Assembly: GCF_052116585.1 (NCBI RefSeq)
Contig: NZ_JBQKKT010000012.1
Span: 1 to 64,000, forward strand
Direction: 5' to 3'
DNA: 64,000 bases
Source: Luteococcus sp052116585
GTDB lineage: Bacteria; Actinomycetota; Actinomycetes; Propionibacteriales; Propionibacteriaceae
Shown here: piece after piece, positions 49,162 through 58,345 of the stretch
Layout: each line of letters opens with the position of its first letter
How positions within the stretch are numbered: position 1 is the stretch's first letter
Program-made: the position numbers and the translations under genes
Notes under the pieces: model-generated
The model's input: only the letters and a program-made list of their open reading frames with translations
Told to the model about the DNA's origin: nothing
The model's database searches: none

Positions 49162-51219
49162 TCAGGCGTCCTTGCGGCCACGGCCGCGGCCCTTTGCGGG
49201 GGCCTTGTAGACCTGCACCACGGTGGGGCGGGGCAGGGTCTTGTTGTAGTCGGGGAAGTAGCTGTTGGGCTCCTCCCAGGTGCCGTCCTCACCCGGGTGC
49301 TGGACGGCGACGAAGACCGTCTGGTCCTTGTCACGCACGATCGGGCCACAGGTCTCGGCGTCGCGGGGAACCGAGAGGAACTGGTCCACGCGGCCACGGT
49401 CGCGGCCGTCCAGGGTCACCTTGAACAGGCCGTCGTTGTAGCCGATGCCGTCCGGGGCACCGTCGGTGGAGATCCACAGGTTGCCCACCGAGTCGAAGGC
49501 CAAGTTGTCCGGGCAGCTGATCGGCGAGACGTGCTCACGGGGGAAGCCCGCGAAGTAGGTGTTCTCGTCGGTGGCGGGATCGCCACAGACCAGCAGCAGG
49601 TTCCAGGCGAAGCGGGTGGAGGTCTGCGAACCCAGCTCCTGGATCTCCACGACGTGGCCGTCGCGGTTGATGGCGCGGGGGTTGGCCTCGTCGACGCCGG
49701 CCTTGCCGGGCTTGGCGCGGTCGGAGTTGTTGGTGCAGGCAACGTAGACACGGCCGGTCTTCAGCGAGGGCTCGACGTCCTCGCAGCGGTCCATCTTGGT
49801 GGCGCCCAGCTTGTCGGCGGCCAGACGGGTGTAGACGAGCACCTCGTCGACGCTCATGCCCTTGACCATGGACTTGCCGTCCTTGACCAGCGCCATCCAG
49901 CGGCCGGTGCCGTCGAATTCGCCGTCGCTGGGCAGGGCGCCGGTGCCGTCGATCTCGGTGGCAGGCGAGTTGCCGCTGAACTTGGCCACGTACAGGTCGC
50001 CCTCCTCCAGGAGGCGCATGTTGTGGCGGCGGTCGCCAGCGCGGTACTTGCGCTTGGAGACGAACTTGTACAGGTAGTCGAACTTCTCGTCGTCGCCGGA
50101 GTAGGCCACCACGCGGCGGTCCTCGGCGATGATGACGTTCGCACCCTCGTGCTTGAAGCGGCCCAAGGCGGTGTGCTTGCGGGGGGTCGACTTCGGGTCG
50201 AAGGGATCAACCTCGACGATCCAGCCGAAGCGGTTGGCCTCGTTCTCGAAGCCCTCATTGCGGGTGTCGAAGCGGGGATCGGTCTCCTCCCAGCCGCGCA
50301 CGGTCTCCTTGTCGGTGAGGCCGTAGCGCTTCTCCTCGGCGGAGGTGCCCTCGGCGCGGAAGTAGGAGTGGAAGTTCTCCTCACCGGAGAGCAGGGTGCC
50401 CCACGGGGTCAGGCCACCGGAGCAGTTGCCCAGGGTGCCCAGCACCTTGGTGCCCGAGGGATCAGCCTTGGTCTTCAGCAGGTCCGAGCCGGCGGCGGGG
50501 CCGGTCATGCGGTAGGCGTCGTCGATGACGATGCGACGGTTCAGGCGGGCTCCCTTGACGTAGTCGTAGGGAGCGTTGCGGTTCTTGCGCTCCAGCTCGA
50601 CGACGGTCAGGCCGTGGTTGATCATGCCCAGCTCACGCTTCTGCTCGATGGGCATGTCCGTCGGGAACATGATGTTCTCGTTGGTGTACTCGTGGTTGCA
50701 GAACATCACGGCGCGACGACCATTGGAGCCCGGGATCTCCTGGATCTCGGTGTAGTCGTTGTTGTAGCCGAACTGCTTGCGGGCGGCCTCGGCGGTCTGC
50801 TTGTTCGGGTCGAACTTGGGCGAATCGGCGAACAGCGGGTCGCCCCACTTGATGACCGGCTTCCAGGTGTAGCCGTCCGGCACGTTGAACTCGTCAACCA
50901 TGTGGTCAACAGGGCTGATCGGGTTGAAGTTCAGCGGGCTCTTGCGGGCGCCGCGACGGGCCTCGGCAAGGGCGGCCTCGGGCGCCGGGGTGGCAGCGGC
51001 CTCGTAGCGCGACGCGCCGAACAGGGCCACGGCGCCAGCGGAGCCGGCCAGCACGGTGCGACGGGAGACGGCCGAGGAGGCGATGTCGCGGAAGTAGTCG
51101 TTGTTGGTGGTGTTGCAGGTCTCACCAAGGCACTGGTTGTCGCACTTCAGGGCGCAGGTGACGGCCGAGCGCTTGCCGCGCACGTGGCCGATCATCGGGA
51201 GGAGACGCTTCTGGTCCAT
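49162..51219 (-). CDS. phoX: PhoX-family alkaline phosphatase (DUF839), Tat-exported
   Basis: A 685-residue calcium/iron-dependent phosphatase scavenging phosphate from organic esters outside the cytoplasm. A twin-arginine signal is seen late, SRRTVLAGSAGAVALFG (about 52-68), preceded by a long N-terminus with a cysteine cluster (CALKCDNQCLGETC, 22-35). PhoX motifs: VMFCNHEYTNEN, LGNCSGGLTPWGTLLSGEENFH and FDSVGNLWISTDG. A PHO-box-like repeat lies 90-110 bases upstream, consistent with phosphate control. Confidence 0.9.
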   Translation of the reverse strand: MDQKRLLPMIGHVRGKRSAVTCALKCDNQCLGETCNTTNNDYFRDIASSAVSRRTVLAGSAGAVALFGASRYEAAATPAPEAALAEARRGARKSPLNFNPISPVDHMVDEFNVPDGYTWKPVIKWGDPLFADSPKFDPNKQTAEAARKQFGYNNDYTEIQEIPGSNGRRAVMFCNHEYTNENIMFPTDMPIEQKRELGMINHGLTVVELERKNRNAPYDYVKGARLNRRIVIDDAYRMTGPAAGSDLLKTKADPSGTKVLGTLGNCSGGLTPWGTLLSGEENFHSYFRAEGTSAEEKRYGLTDKETVRGWEETDPRFDTRNEGFENEANRFGWIVEVDPFDPKSTPRKHTALGRFKHEGANVIIAEDRRVVAYSGDDEKFDYLYKFVSKRKYRAGDRRHNMRLLEEGDLYVAKFSGNSPATEIDGTGALPSDGEFDGTGRWMALVKDGKSMVKGMSVDEVLVYTRLAADKLGATKMDRCEDVEPSLKTGRVYVACTNNSDRAKPGKAGVDEANPRAINRDGHVVEIQELGSQTSTRFAWNLLLVCGDPATDENTYFAGFPREHVSPISCPDNLAFDSVGNLWISTDGAPDGIGYNDGLFKVTLDGRDRGRVDQFLSVPRDAETCGPIVRDKDQTVFVAVQHPGEDGTWEEPNSYFPDYNKTLPRPTVVQVYKAPAKGRGRGRKDA

Positions 51220-51309
51220 GGGTTCTACCTTTCGAGGCGGCTCCTAGAGGAGCCGGACTGTGGGGGCGCGCCAACGAGCAAACCAGTCTCCGATGGACAG
51301 CCCTCAACT

Positions 51310-51331
51310 CTGCGGCGAACGGTAGATGAAC
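51310..51331 (-). promoter_or_regulatory. PHO-box-like tandem repeat upstream of phoX
   Basis: On the minus strand two adjacent 11-base units, GTTCATCTACC (51331-51321) and GTTCGCCGCAG (51320-51310), match the GTTCACC-type direct repeat unit bound by PhoP in Streptomyces. The position upstream of a phosphatase gene supports it. The hairpin GGCTCC-TAGA-GGAGCC (51239-51254) lies in the leader. Confidence 0.55.
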
Positions 51332-51423
51332 GTGAAAAAATGGTGGTCGTCAGACATGGAAGAGTGCTTCTCCTTGCAGGTAAGGAAACGACCGCGATTC
51401 CGTGGTGTGGGTGGCCGCTCCCG

Positions 51424-52098
51424 TCAGACGACGCGTCGTGAGGGCCTGGGGCGCATGTCGTGCTCGAGGGCCCAGATGACGGCCTGGGCTCGCGAGGTCA
51501 CGCCGATCCTCCGATAGGCCGTGCGGATGAAGCTCTTCACGGAGTTCGGGCTGAGGTAGAGCGTCTGGGCGATCTGCTCATTGCTCAAGCCCTGCGCGAT
51601 CAACGACATGACTTCCGACTCCCGCATGGTGAGTCCATGGCTTCGTCCCGGCCAGTCCCGTCGGCCCTCCGCCTGGCTGGCCTCGAGGTCCGACGTGGTC
51701 GCCCCGCCCGCCTCGATGACACGCTCACCACGGCCGATCCGCTCCAGCGAGGCTGCCAGTGCAGGGGCATCAAGACTCTTGGCCAACGCACCCATGGCGC
51801 CCGCTTCGAAGGCGTCGCTCACCAGGGGAGGGGTCAATGTCCAGGAATAGATCGCCAGCCGGTTGATCTGCGGGTCGGCCAGGTGCTCCCTGACAGTGGC
51901 CGAGAGATCGGTTGCCATGGCGTAGGTGTCCAGCAGGGCAATGTCACAGGGCTGCTCCACCTCCACCAACGAGTCGAGCTCCACGACGTCGAGCTGCTCG
52001 AAGGGGCGCAGCAGTGCGTGGAGACCTGCCAGGACCAATGGGTGGTCATTGACCAGGGCGATCCGCAGGGGTGATGTGTTCGGGAGCTGCGAGTTCAT
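51424..52098 (-). CDS. LuxR-type response-regulator-like protein
   Basis: A 224-residue protein with a receiver-like N-terminal domain (IALVNDHPLVLAGLHALL, DIALLDTYAM with the phosphorylatable-Asp position) and a C-terminal GerE/LuxR HTH (LTMRESEVMSLIAQGLSNEQIAQTLYLSPNSVKSFIRTAYRRIGV). It starts within the BadF gene end (ATGA overlap), so an operon with the kinase is likely. No sensor kinase is adjacent; it could be an orphan regulator. Confidence 0.85.
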   Translation of the reverse strand: MNSQLPNTSPLRIALVNDHPLVLAGLHALLRPFEQLDVVELDSLVEVEQPCDIALLDTYAMATDLSATVREHLADPQINRLAIYSWTLTPPLVSDAFEAGAMGALAKSLDAPALAASLERIGRGERVIEAGGATTSDLEASQAEGRRDWPGRSHGLTMRESEVMSLIAQGLSNEQIAQTLYLSPNSVKSFIRTAYRRIGVTSRAQAVIWALEHDMRPRPSRRVV

Positions 52099-53042
52099 GA
52101 CACGACCTCGATCTGGGGCTGGAGTGCGGACTTGTGGGAGACGAATGGTAGCTGTGCAGCCCCGTCGAGGCCCGTGCCGCGTGGTGGTGCAATCTGGACG
52201 CCATCCAGAGCCTGCCACAGATGGGCGTGGAAGGCCTCGCGGACGACGGCCGAGGAGAAGACCTTGCCGACGGTGCTCACCACGGGATGAGGTCGGGTGT
52301 CCTCGTCGACGCGACGCAGGCCGGCCAGGGCAGAGACCGCGAGCTCCTCGCCGGCCCGGGTGCAGATGCCTCGGCAGACCTCATCCCCGGATTCCGCCAG
52401 CTCGGCCACGGTCCGGCTCCATGCTGCGATGCGCCTGACCCGCTGCTCGTCGGCCTGCAGGACCATGTAGGCGCCCTCGAGATCCTCGTCGAAGTCCCGA
52501 CGCACGGGCGCGGACAGGGCAGTGGCCGGGCCTCTACCGTCATGTGCCCGCATCACGGCCTCCAGCCCTGCCCGACCGATCCAGTAGCCAGACCCGGCAT
52601 CGCCAATCAGGTTCCCCCAGCCGTCGACGCGCGCGGTGCGCTCCCGGCCGACGGCCAGCGTCACGACGCCCGTGCCGGCCGCCACCACCGCCCCGGGGTT
52701 GTCGCCCAGCGCCCCCAGATAGCTCGTGACCGAGTCATGGGCCAGGAAGACCTGCCCGATGCCCGACGAACCCAGATGGGCCTTGACATCTACGACGGAT
52801 TCCTCCGCGGTAAGCCCCGAGCTTCCGATGGCCAGGACCGATGCGCTGCCTGACAGCAGTTCGGAAGCCTCCAGCGCCCGGTCTGCCAGTTGCGGTGCGA
52901 CGGGGCGGTCGGTCACGACGGCGGCCAGTTCGACTTCCCCCAGCACCTTCGGGCCCCGGGAGAGCCGTGCGCGCACGCCGGTCTGTCCGGCGTCGAGTGC
53001 CAGCACGGTGCGCGATGCGGCGTCGGGCGTGGCGGGAAGCAT
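52095..53042 (-). CDS. BadF/BadG/BcrA/BcrD-type ATPase, N-acetylglucosamine kinase-like
   Basis: A 315-residue ASKHA-fold protein. The phosphate-1 motif is LALDAGQTGVRARL (14-27), the phosphate-2 part VVAAGTGVVTLAVG, and GWGNLIGDAGSGYWIGR is a marker of the GlcNAc kinase group. Likely phosphorylates an amino sugar (inference). TAGTGT six bases before the ATG suggests leaderless transcription. It is divergent from pepN, with a palindromic site cluster between them, and it is coupled to the LuxR-type gene. Confidence 0.8.
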   Translation of the reverse strand: MLPATPDAASRTVLALDAGQTGVRARLSRGPKVLGEVELAAVVTDRPVAPQLADRALEASELLSGSASVLAIGSSGLTAEESVVDVKAHLGSSGIGQVFLAHDSVTSYLGALGDNPGAVVAAGTGVVTLAVGRERTARVDGWGNLIGDAGSGYWIGRAGLEAVMRAHDGRGPATALSAPVRRDFDEDLEGAYMVLQADEQRVRRIAAWSRTVAELAESGDEVCRGICTRAGEELAVSALAGLRRVDEDTRPHPVVSTVGKVFSSAVVREAFHAHLWQALDGVQIAPPRGTGLDGAAQLPFVSHKSALQPQIEVVS

Positions 53043-53093
53043 GGGACCACACTAGGCGCCGCCCCGGACAATTCCCGACAGGGGTTCGGGACT

Positions 53094-53160
53094 TTAACAA
53101 GTGAAGAATTGGGCGTCGTCATTTCACGCGTGAATTCACCGGGGTCTTGAACAAGTGAAA
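53094..53160. promoter_or_regulatory. operator-like cluster between badF-type kinase and pepN
   Basis: TTCACGCGTGAA at 53123-53134 is a perfect 12-bp palindrome. TTAACAAGTGAA (53094-53105) and TTGAACAAGTGAA (53147-53159) flank it and share the GTGAA half site; they are about 54 bases apart. This looks like a set of repressor sites for a dimeric regulator controlling one or both divergent genes. Confidence 0.5.
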
Positions 53161-53222
53161 GGCCCAGGTTGCCAAACAGGCGAACTGGCTTGCCGTCGAA
53201 TGTCCGGATGTGAGGTTGTGCT

Positions 53223-55799
53223 GTGGTGAGCACTGCAAACATCACTCGGGATGAGGCAATCAAGCGCTCCGCAGGCCTGTCGGTGGAGAGCTACCACGTG
53301 ACGCTGGATCTGCGCGGCGCCCAGGACCAGATGCGCGGCACCTTCGGCGTGCACGACGTGGTCGTCGTCGACGCCACCATCGACCATGCCCATCTGGACT
53401 TCCTGGACGGGACCGTTCATCGCGTGATGGTGAATGGGGAATGGCAGCGCCCCGACTACGACGGTGCACGCTTCTCCGTGGCCCTGGAACAGGGCCGCAA
53501 TGTCATCGAGATCGATGCCGAGGCCAGCTATTCACGATCCGGTCAGGGAATGCACCGCTTCGTCGATCCGCTCGACGGGCAGACCTACCTCTACACACAC
53601 TTCGAGCCGGCCGATGCCCGTCGGGTCTTCCCGAACTTCGAGCAGCCGGACCTCAAGGCTGTCCACAACATCACCGTGCTGGCACCCGAGGGTTGGCTGG
53701 TCCGCTCCAACCAGCCGCGCATCGCCGGGGGTACGGTCAAGCCGGAGCCGGGCGAGGAGGGCCTGCCGATGGCCACCCGCCACGCCTTCGGCCCCACCCC
53801 GCCGCTGTCCACCTACCTCACTTGCGTGATCGCGGGCCCGTGGCACGAAGTGACCGACAGCTGGCAATCGGGTGACGGCCTGGAGGTCCCGCTGGGGCAC
53901 TTCTGCCGTCAGAGCCTGGTGGAGCACTTCGACCACGAGCGGATCCTGACCGTCACCAAGCAGGGTCTCGACTTCTTCCACCAGCACTTCGGCTTCCCCT
54001 ACCCCTGGGGCAAGTACGACCAGGTCTTCGTGCCCGAGTACAACCTGGGCGCCATGGAGAATCCGGGTCTGGTGACCTTCACCGAGCACTATCTCTTCCG
54101 TTCGGCAGCCAGTCGCACCCAGTACCAGGGCCGTGCCAACACCATCCTGCACGAGATGGCCCACATGTGGTTCGGCGATCTGGTGACGCCCCAGTGGTGG
54201 GACGACCTGTGGTTGAAGGAGTCCTTCGCCGAGTTCATGGGCGGGCACGTCAGCGTCGAGGCCACCGAATTCCAGGACGCCTGGGTGGCCCTGGCCGGAC
54301 GTCGCAAGGCCTGGGCCTACAACCAGGACCAGCTGCCCACCACGCACCCGATCGTCGCGGACATCCCGGACATCGAGGCGGCCCGGCAGAACTTCGACGG
54401 CATCACCTATGCCAAGGGCGCCGCAGTGCTCAAGCAACTGGTCTCCCACGTCGGCGTCGAGGACTTCTTCGCCGGATCGCGTGTCTACTTCGCCAAGCAC
54501 GCCTACGGGTCTGCGCGGCTGGACGACCTGCTCGACGCCCTGCACGAGGTCTCCGGACGCGACCTGCAGGACTGGTCACGGCGTTGGCTGCAGACCGCTG
54601 GACCGGACACGCTGAGCCCAGTGATCGAGTGCGCCGATGGCCGCATCACGCGCCTGGGAATCCGCCAGCACTCGGTGGATGCGCGTGACGGTTCCTTCGT
54701 CGGGCGGCCGCACACCCTCGTCGTGGGCCTCTATGTGATGCAGGGCGGGGCCCTGGTGCGCCGCGACCGCTTCCAGGTGGAACTGGACGGCAGTGAGCTG
54801 ACCTGGATCCCCCAGGCCACCGGACTTCCCGAGGCGGACCTCGTGCTGGTCAACGACGAGGACCTGACCTATGCCAAGACCGAGCTCGACGAGCGTTCGC
54901 TGGCCACCGTGGCCCAGTCGTTGTCCACGCTGGATGACGCGCTGGCCCGCGCCCTGGTCTGGTCCTCCCTCTGGAACCTCACCCGGGATGCCCAGCTGCG
55001 GGTGGAATCCTATGTGGAGGCGGTGCGGGCCCACGGGCTCATCGAGTCCGACGACGCCACCATGGTGACGCTGCTCGACAATGCCCGCTTCGCCATCAAC
55101 AATTTCGTCCCGAACGATCTGGGTGCCCACCTGAACGAGCGCAGCACCCGCGCGCTGTGGGATGCCCTGCAGACGGCCGCTCCGGGTAGCGACGCCCAGC
55201 TCGCGATGGCGAGGGCCGTCGCCGCCATGGCAGGGCGCGTTCCCGCGATGACCGGTCCGCTCCAGGGCCTGCTCGACGGCTCGTCCGTCCCAGCCGGGCT
55301 CGAGGTGGGGGCCGAACTGCGGTGGGAACTGGCCAATGCGCTGGCAGCGCTTGGTGCCTGGGGCGAGGACGAGCTGGACGCTGAGCTCACGCGAGATCCG
55401 GGCAAGGACGGCGTCACCGCACGCCTGCGCGCCCTGGCCGCCCGTCCGGACTCCGCAGTCAAGGCGCAGGTCTGGCAGCAGCTGCACGAACCCGGTGCCC
55501 TCAGCAATGACCACATGGACGCCCTGATCGCGGGCTTCACCACCGCCGGCCAGGAGGCGCTGGTGGCACCCATCACTCGCGGCTACTTCGACGACCTGCT
55601 CGACGTGTGGCGATCCCACTCCATCGAGCTCGCGACCCGGCTGGTGGCCGGGCTCTTCCCGCGCACCGACGAAGCGCCCGAGCAAGCACAGACCTGGCTC
55701 CAGGAGAACCCCGAAGCTCCTGGTGCCCTTCGACGGCTGGTCCTGGAGTGCACGGATGGTGCACTCCGAGCCCGTCGTGCCCGGGAGTTCAACGCCTGA
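53223..55799 (+). CDS. pepN: aminopeptidase N (M1 family)
   Basis: An 858-residue zinc aminopeptidase. GAMENPGLVTF (exopeptidase motif, about residue 276) and HEMAHMWFGDLVTPQWWDDLWLKESFAEF with the HEXXH-(18)-E zinc site (about 311-339) are intact. The N-terminal beta domain and long C-terminal helical ERAP1-like domain give the usual length. It begins with GTG; no strong Shine-Dalgarno is apparent. A terminator lies at 55873-55899. Confidence 0.95.
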   Translation: MVSTANITRDEAIKRSAGLSVESYHVTLDLRGAQDQMRGTFGVHDVVVVDATIDHAHLDFLDGTVHRVMVNGEWQRPDYDGARFSVALEQGRNVIEIDAEASYSRSGQGMHRFVDPLDGQTYLYTHFEPADARRVFPNFEQPDLKAVHNITVLAPEGWLVRSNQPRIAGGTVKPEPGEEGLPMATRHAFGPTPPLSTYLTCVIAGPWHEVTDSWQSGDGLEVPLGHFCRQSLVEHFDHERILTVTKQGLDFFHQHFGFPYPWGKYDQVFVPEYNLGAMENPGLVTFTEHYLFRSAASRTQYQGRANTILHEMAHMWFGDLVTPQWWDDLWLKESFAEFMGGHVSVEATEFQDAWVALAGRRKAWAYNQDQLPTTHPIVADIPDIEAARQNFDGITYAKGAAVLKQLVSHVGVEDFFAGSRVYFAKHAYGSARLDDLLDALHEVSGRDLQDWSRRWLQTAGPDTLSPVIECADGRITRLGIRQHSVDARDGSFVGRPHTLVVGLYVMQGGALVRRDRFQVELDGSELTWIPQATGLPEADLVLVNDEDLTYAKTELDERSLATVAQSLSTLDDALARALVWSSLWNLTRDAQLRVESYVEAVRAHGLIESDDATMVTLLDNARFAINNFVPNDLGAHLNERSTRALWDALQTAAPGSDAQLAMARAVAAMAGRVPAMTGPLQGLLDGSSVPAGLEVGAELRWELANALAALGAWGEDELDAELTRDPGKDGVTARLRALAARPDSAVKAQVWQQLHEPGALSNDHMDALIAGFTTAGQEALVAPITRGYFDDLLDVWRSHSIELATRLVAGLFPRTDEAPEQAQTWLQENPEAPGALRRLVLECTDGALRARRAREFNA

Positions 55800-55872
55800 C
55801 CCGCCTGGCCTGCCGGCCGACGGGACATCCACGAACACTCCCCATTTCCCGGGCATCTCCCACCCCACCGCT

Positions 55873-55899
55873 GCCCCCACCCGGTTACCGGGTGGGGGC
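55873..55899 (+). terminator. terminator after pepN
   Basis: GCCCCCACCCGG at 55873-55884 pairs with CCGGGTGGGGGC at 55888-55899 around TTA. Confidence 0.8.
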
Positions 55900-56006
55900 G
55901 GTGTCATTGCGTGGCGCTTCCGGCGGCCTCGGTTGTCCGTTCCGCCCGCTGACCGTCGAGCGCGCTTCAGGAGGCACGCGGGGCGTTCAAACGGTAGATT
56001 GATCAC

Positions 56007-58265
56007 GTGGCCGACACCGTTGACAATGCCCTGAACACTCCCGACGTCCAGCAGCCCTGGGCCGAGCTGGGTCTCAAGCAGGACGAGTACGACTCGATCC
56101 GCCAGATCCTGGGTCGCCGTCCCACCGGGGCCGAGCTCGCGATGTACTCGGTGATGTGGAGCGAGCACTGCTCCTACAAGTCCTCCAAGGTGCACCTGAA
56201 GCGCTTCGGCGTGCTGGAGCAGACCACCCCGCGCGGGCCGCTGCTGGCGGGCATCGGCGACAATGCCGGCGCCGTCGACATTGGCCAGGGATATGCGGTC
56301 ACCTTCAAGGCCGAGAGCCACAACCATCCGTCGTACGTGGAGCCTTACCAGGGGGCGGCGACGGGCGTCGGCGGCATCGTGCGCGACATCCTGGCCATGG
56401 GCGCCCGGCCCATCGGTGTCATGGACCCGCTGCGCTTCGGGCCGCTGGAGGCGCCCGACACCAAGCGCGTGATGCCCGGCATCGTCTCCGGCGTCGGCGG
56501 CTACGGAAACTGCTTGGGCCTGCCGAACATCGGCGGCGAGGTGGTCTTCGACAAGACCTACTACGGCAACCCCCTGGTCAACGCCCTGTGCGTCGGCCTG
56601 ATGAAGCATGAGGACCTGCGTCGCGCCAAGGCCACCGGTGCGGGTAACAAGGTCATCATGTACGGCGCTGCCACGGGCGGCGACGGCATTGGCGGTGCCT
56701 CGATCCTCGCGTCCGAGACCTTCGACGCCGACGGCCCGGTCAAGCGCCCCAGCGTGCAGGTGGGCGACCCCTTCATGGAGAAGCTCCTCATCGAGTGCAC
56801 CCTGGAGCTCTTCACGGAGGAGCTCATCAACGGCATCCAGGACTTCGGCGCGGCGGGCATCAGCTGCGCCACCAGCGAGCTGGCCAGCGCCGGCGACGGT
56901 GGCATGCGCGTTGAGCTCGACGTGGTCCCGCTGCGTGATTCCACCCTCTCGCCCGAGGAGATCCTCATGAGCGAGTCGCAGGAGCGCATGATGGCGGTGG
57001 TCGAACCGGACAATGTCGACCGCTTCATGGAGATCTGCGCCAAGTGGGATGTGCTGGCCACCGTCGTCGGTGAGGTCACCGAGGGAGACCGGCTGATCAT
57101 CACCTGGCACGGCGAGACCATCGTCGATGTCGATCCCAAGACCGTCGCGCACGATGGCCCCACCTACAACCGCCCGATTGCGCGCCCGGCATGGATCGAC
57201 CAGGTGAATGCCGACGACGGGAACAAGCTCCCGCGCGCCACGTCCGGCCAGGACCTGGCGGACACCCTGATGGCGATGGTGGCGAGCCCGAACCTGTGCG
57301 ACAAGTCCTGGGTGACCAACCAGTACGACCGTTACGTGCGGGGCAACTCGGTGCTGGCGCAGCCGGAGGATTCCGGAATGCTGCGCATCGACGAGAAGAC
57401 CAATCTGGGCATCAGCCTGGCCACGGACTGCAATGGTCGTTTCGCCTACCTGAATCCCTACCTGGGCGCCCAGCTGGCCCTGTGTGAGAGCTACCGCAAT
57501 GTCGCCGTCGGTGGCGCAGAGCCCGTGGCCATCACCGACTGCCTGAACTTCGGTTCCCCCGAGGACCCCGAGGTGATGTGGCAGTTCCAAGAGGCCATCA
57601 TGGGCCTGGTGGCCGGCTGTCAGGAGCTCGGTACTCCCGTCACCGGCGGCAATGTCAGCTTCTACAACCAGACCGACGGCACGAACATCCTGCCCACCCC
57701 GGTGGTCGGCATGCTGGGCGTGATCGACGACGTCACCAAGCGCACCCCGATGGGCTTCGCCTACGAGGGCGATGCGGTCTTCCTGCTGGGCACCACGCGC
57801 GAGGAGATGAGCGGATCGGTCTGGGCTCAGGTCATGCACGATGACCACCTGGGCGGCATGCCCCCGGCCGTCGACTTCGCAGCAGAGAGGGCGCTGGCCG
57901 CCGTCATGATCACCGCCAGCAAGGAGGGGCTGCTGTCGAGCGCCCATGACCTGGCCGATGGTGGTCTGGCCCAGGCCCTGGTGGAGAGCGCCCTGCGCAA
58001 GAACATGGGAGTCGCGCTGACCCTGCCGGAGGGCAATCCCTGCGTGCAGTTGTTCAGCGAGTCGGCGGCCCGCGCGATCGTCAGTCTCCCGGCCAGTTCC
58101 TTCCCGCGTTTCAAGGCCCTGTGCGCCGAGCACGGCGTCCCGCTGACCCGTCTCGGTGAGGTCACGGGGGCCGAGGAGCTGGAAATCCAGGGGCAGTTCA
58201 CCCTGCCGCTGGCCCAGATCCGCGAGGCCTGGGCAGCCACCATCCCCGCAGTGATGGACGCCTGA
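56007..58265 (+). CDS. purL: phosphoribosylformylglycinamidine synthase subunit PurL
   Basis: A 752-residue small-type PurL that needs PurS and PurQ (both in this window). Motifs: MWSEHCSYKSSKVHLKRF (about 50-67), VTFKAESHNHPSYVEPYQGAATGVGGIVRDI and LADGGLAQALVESALR. TAGATT six bases before the GTG gives a leaderless start. It ends 38 bases before a perfect hairpin (58304-58345) that separates it from a convergent gene. Confidence 0.95.
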   Translation: MADTVDNALNTPDVQQPWAELGLKQDEYDSIRQILGRRPTGAELAMYSVMWSEHCSYKSSKVHLKRFGVLEQTTPRGPLLAGIGDNAGAVDIGQGYAVTFKAESHNHPSYVEPYQGAATGVGGIVRDILAMGARPIGVMDPLRFGPLEAPDTKRVMPGIVSGVGGYGNCLGLPNIGGEVVFDKTYYGNPLVNALCVGLMKHEDLRRAKATGAGNKVIMYGAATGGDGIGGASILASETFDADGPVKRPSVQVGDPFMEKLLIECTLELFTEELINGIQDFGAAGISCATSELASAGDGGMRVELDVVPLRDSTLSPEEILMSESQERMMAVVEPDNVDRFMEICAKWDVLATVVGEVTEGDRLIITWHGETIVDVDPKTVAHDGPTYNRPIARPAWIDQVNADDGNKLPRATSGQDLADTLMAMVASPNLCDKSWVTNQYDRYVRGNSVLAQPEDSGMLRIDEKTNLGISLATDCNGRFAYLNPYLGAQLALCESYRNVAVGGAEPVAITDCLNFGSPEDPEVMWQFQEAIMGLVAGCQELGTPVTGGNVSFYNQTDGTNILPTPVVGMLGVIDDVTKRTPMGFAYEGDAVFLLGTTREEMSGSVWAQVMHDDHLGGMPPAVDFAAERALAAVMITASKEGLLSSAHDLADGGLAQALVESALRKNMGVALTLPEGNPCVQLFSESAARAIVSLPASSFPRFKALCAEHGVPLTRLGEVTGAEELEIQGQFTLPLAQIREAWAATIPAVMDA

Positions 58266-58303
58266 GCCACCTCTCGCGCGGCGCCAGCGCCCAGTTCGAC
58301 ATT

Positions 58304-58345
58304 GTGAGGAGGATTCCCACCGACATCGGTGGGAATCCTCCTCAC
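58304..58345. terminator. 20-bp perfect hairpin, purL side
   Basis: GTGAGGAGGATTCCCACCGA at 58304-58323 pairs perfectly with 58326-58345 around CA. It lies between convergent purL and the AbiEi/DUF559-type gene and overlaps the last bases of the latter. It shares the core TTCCCACCGA-NN-TCGGTGGGAA with the hairpin at 59397-59444. Confidence 0.85.

Noticed and set aside
54576..58133. Very long open frame (over 1100 codons) on the minus strand opposite pepN and purL
   Set aside because: It runs antisense to two clear genes, and its translation is low-complexity His/Gln/Gly/Val-rich, typical of the antisense frame of GC3-biased genes.
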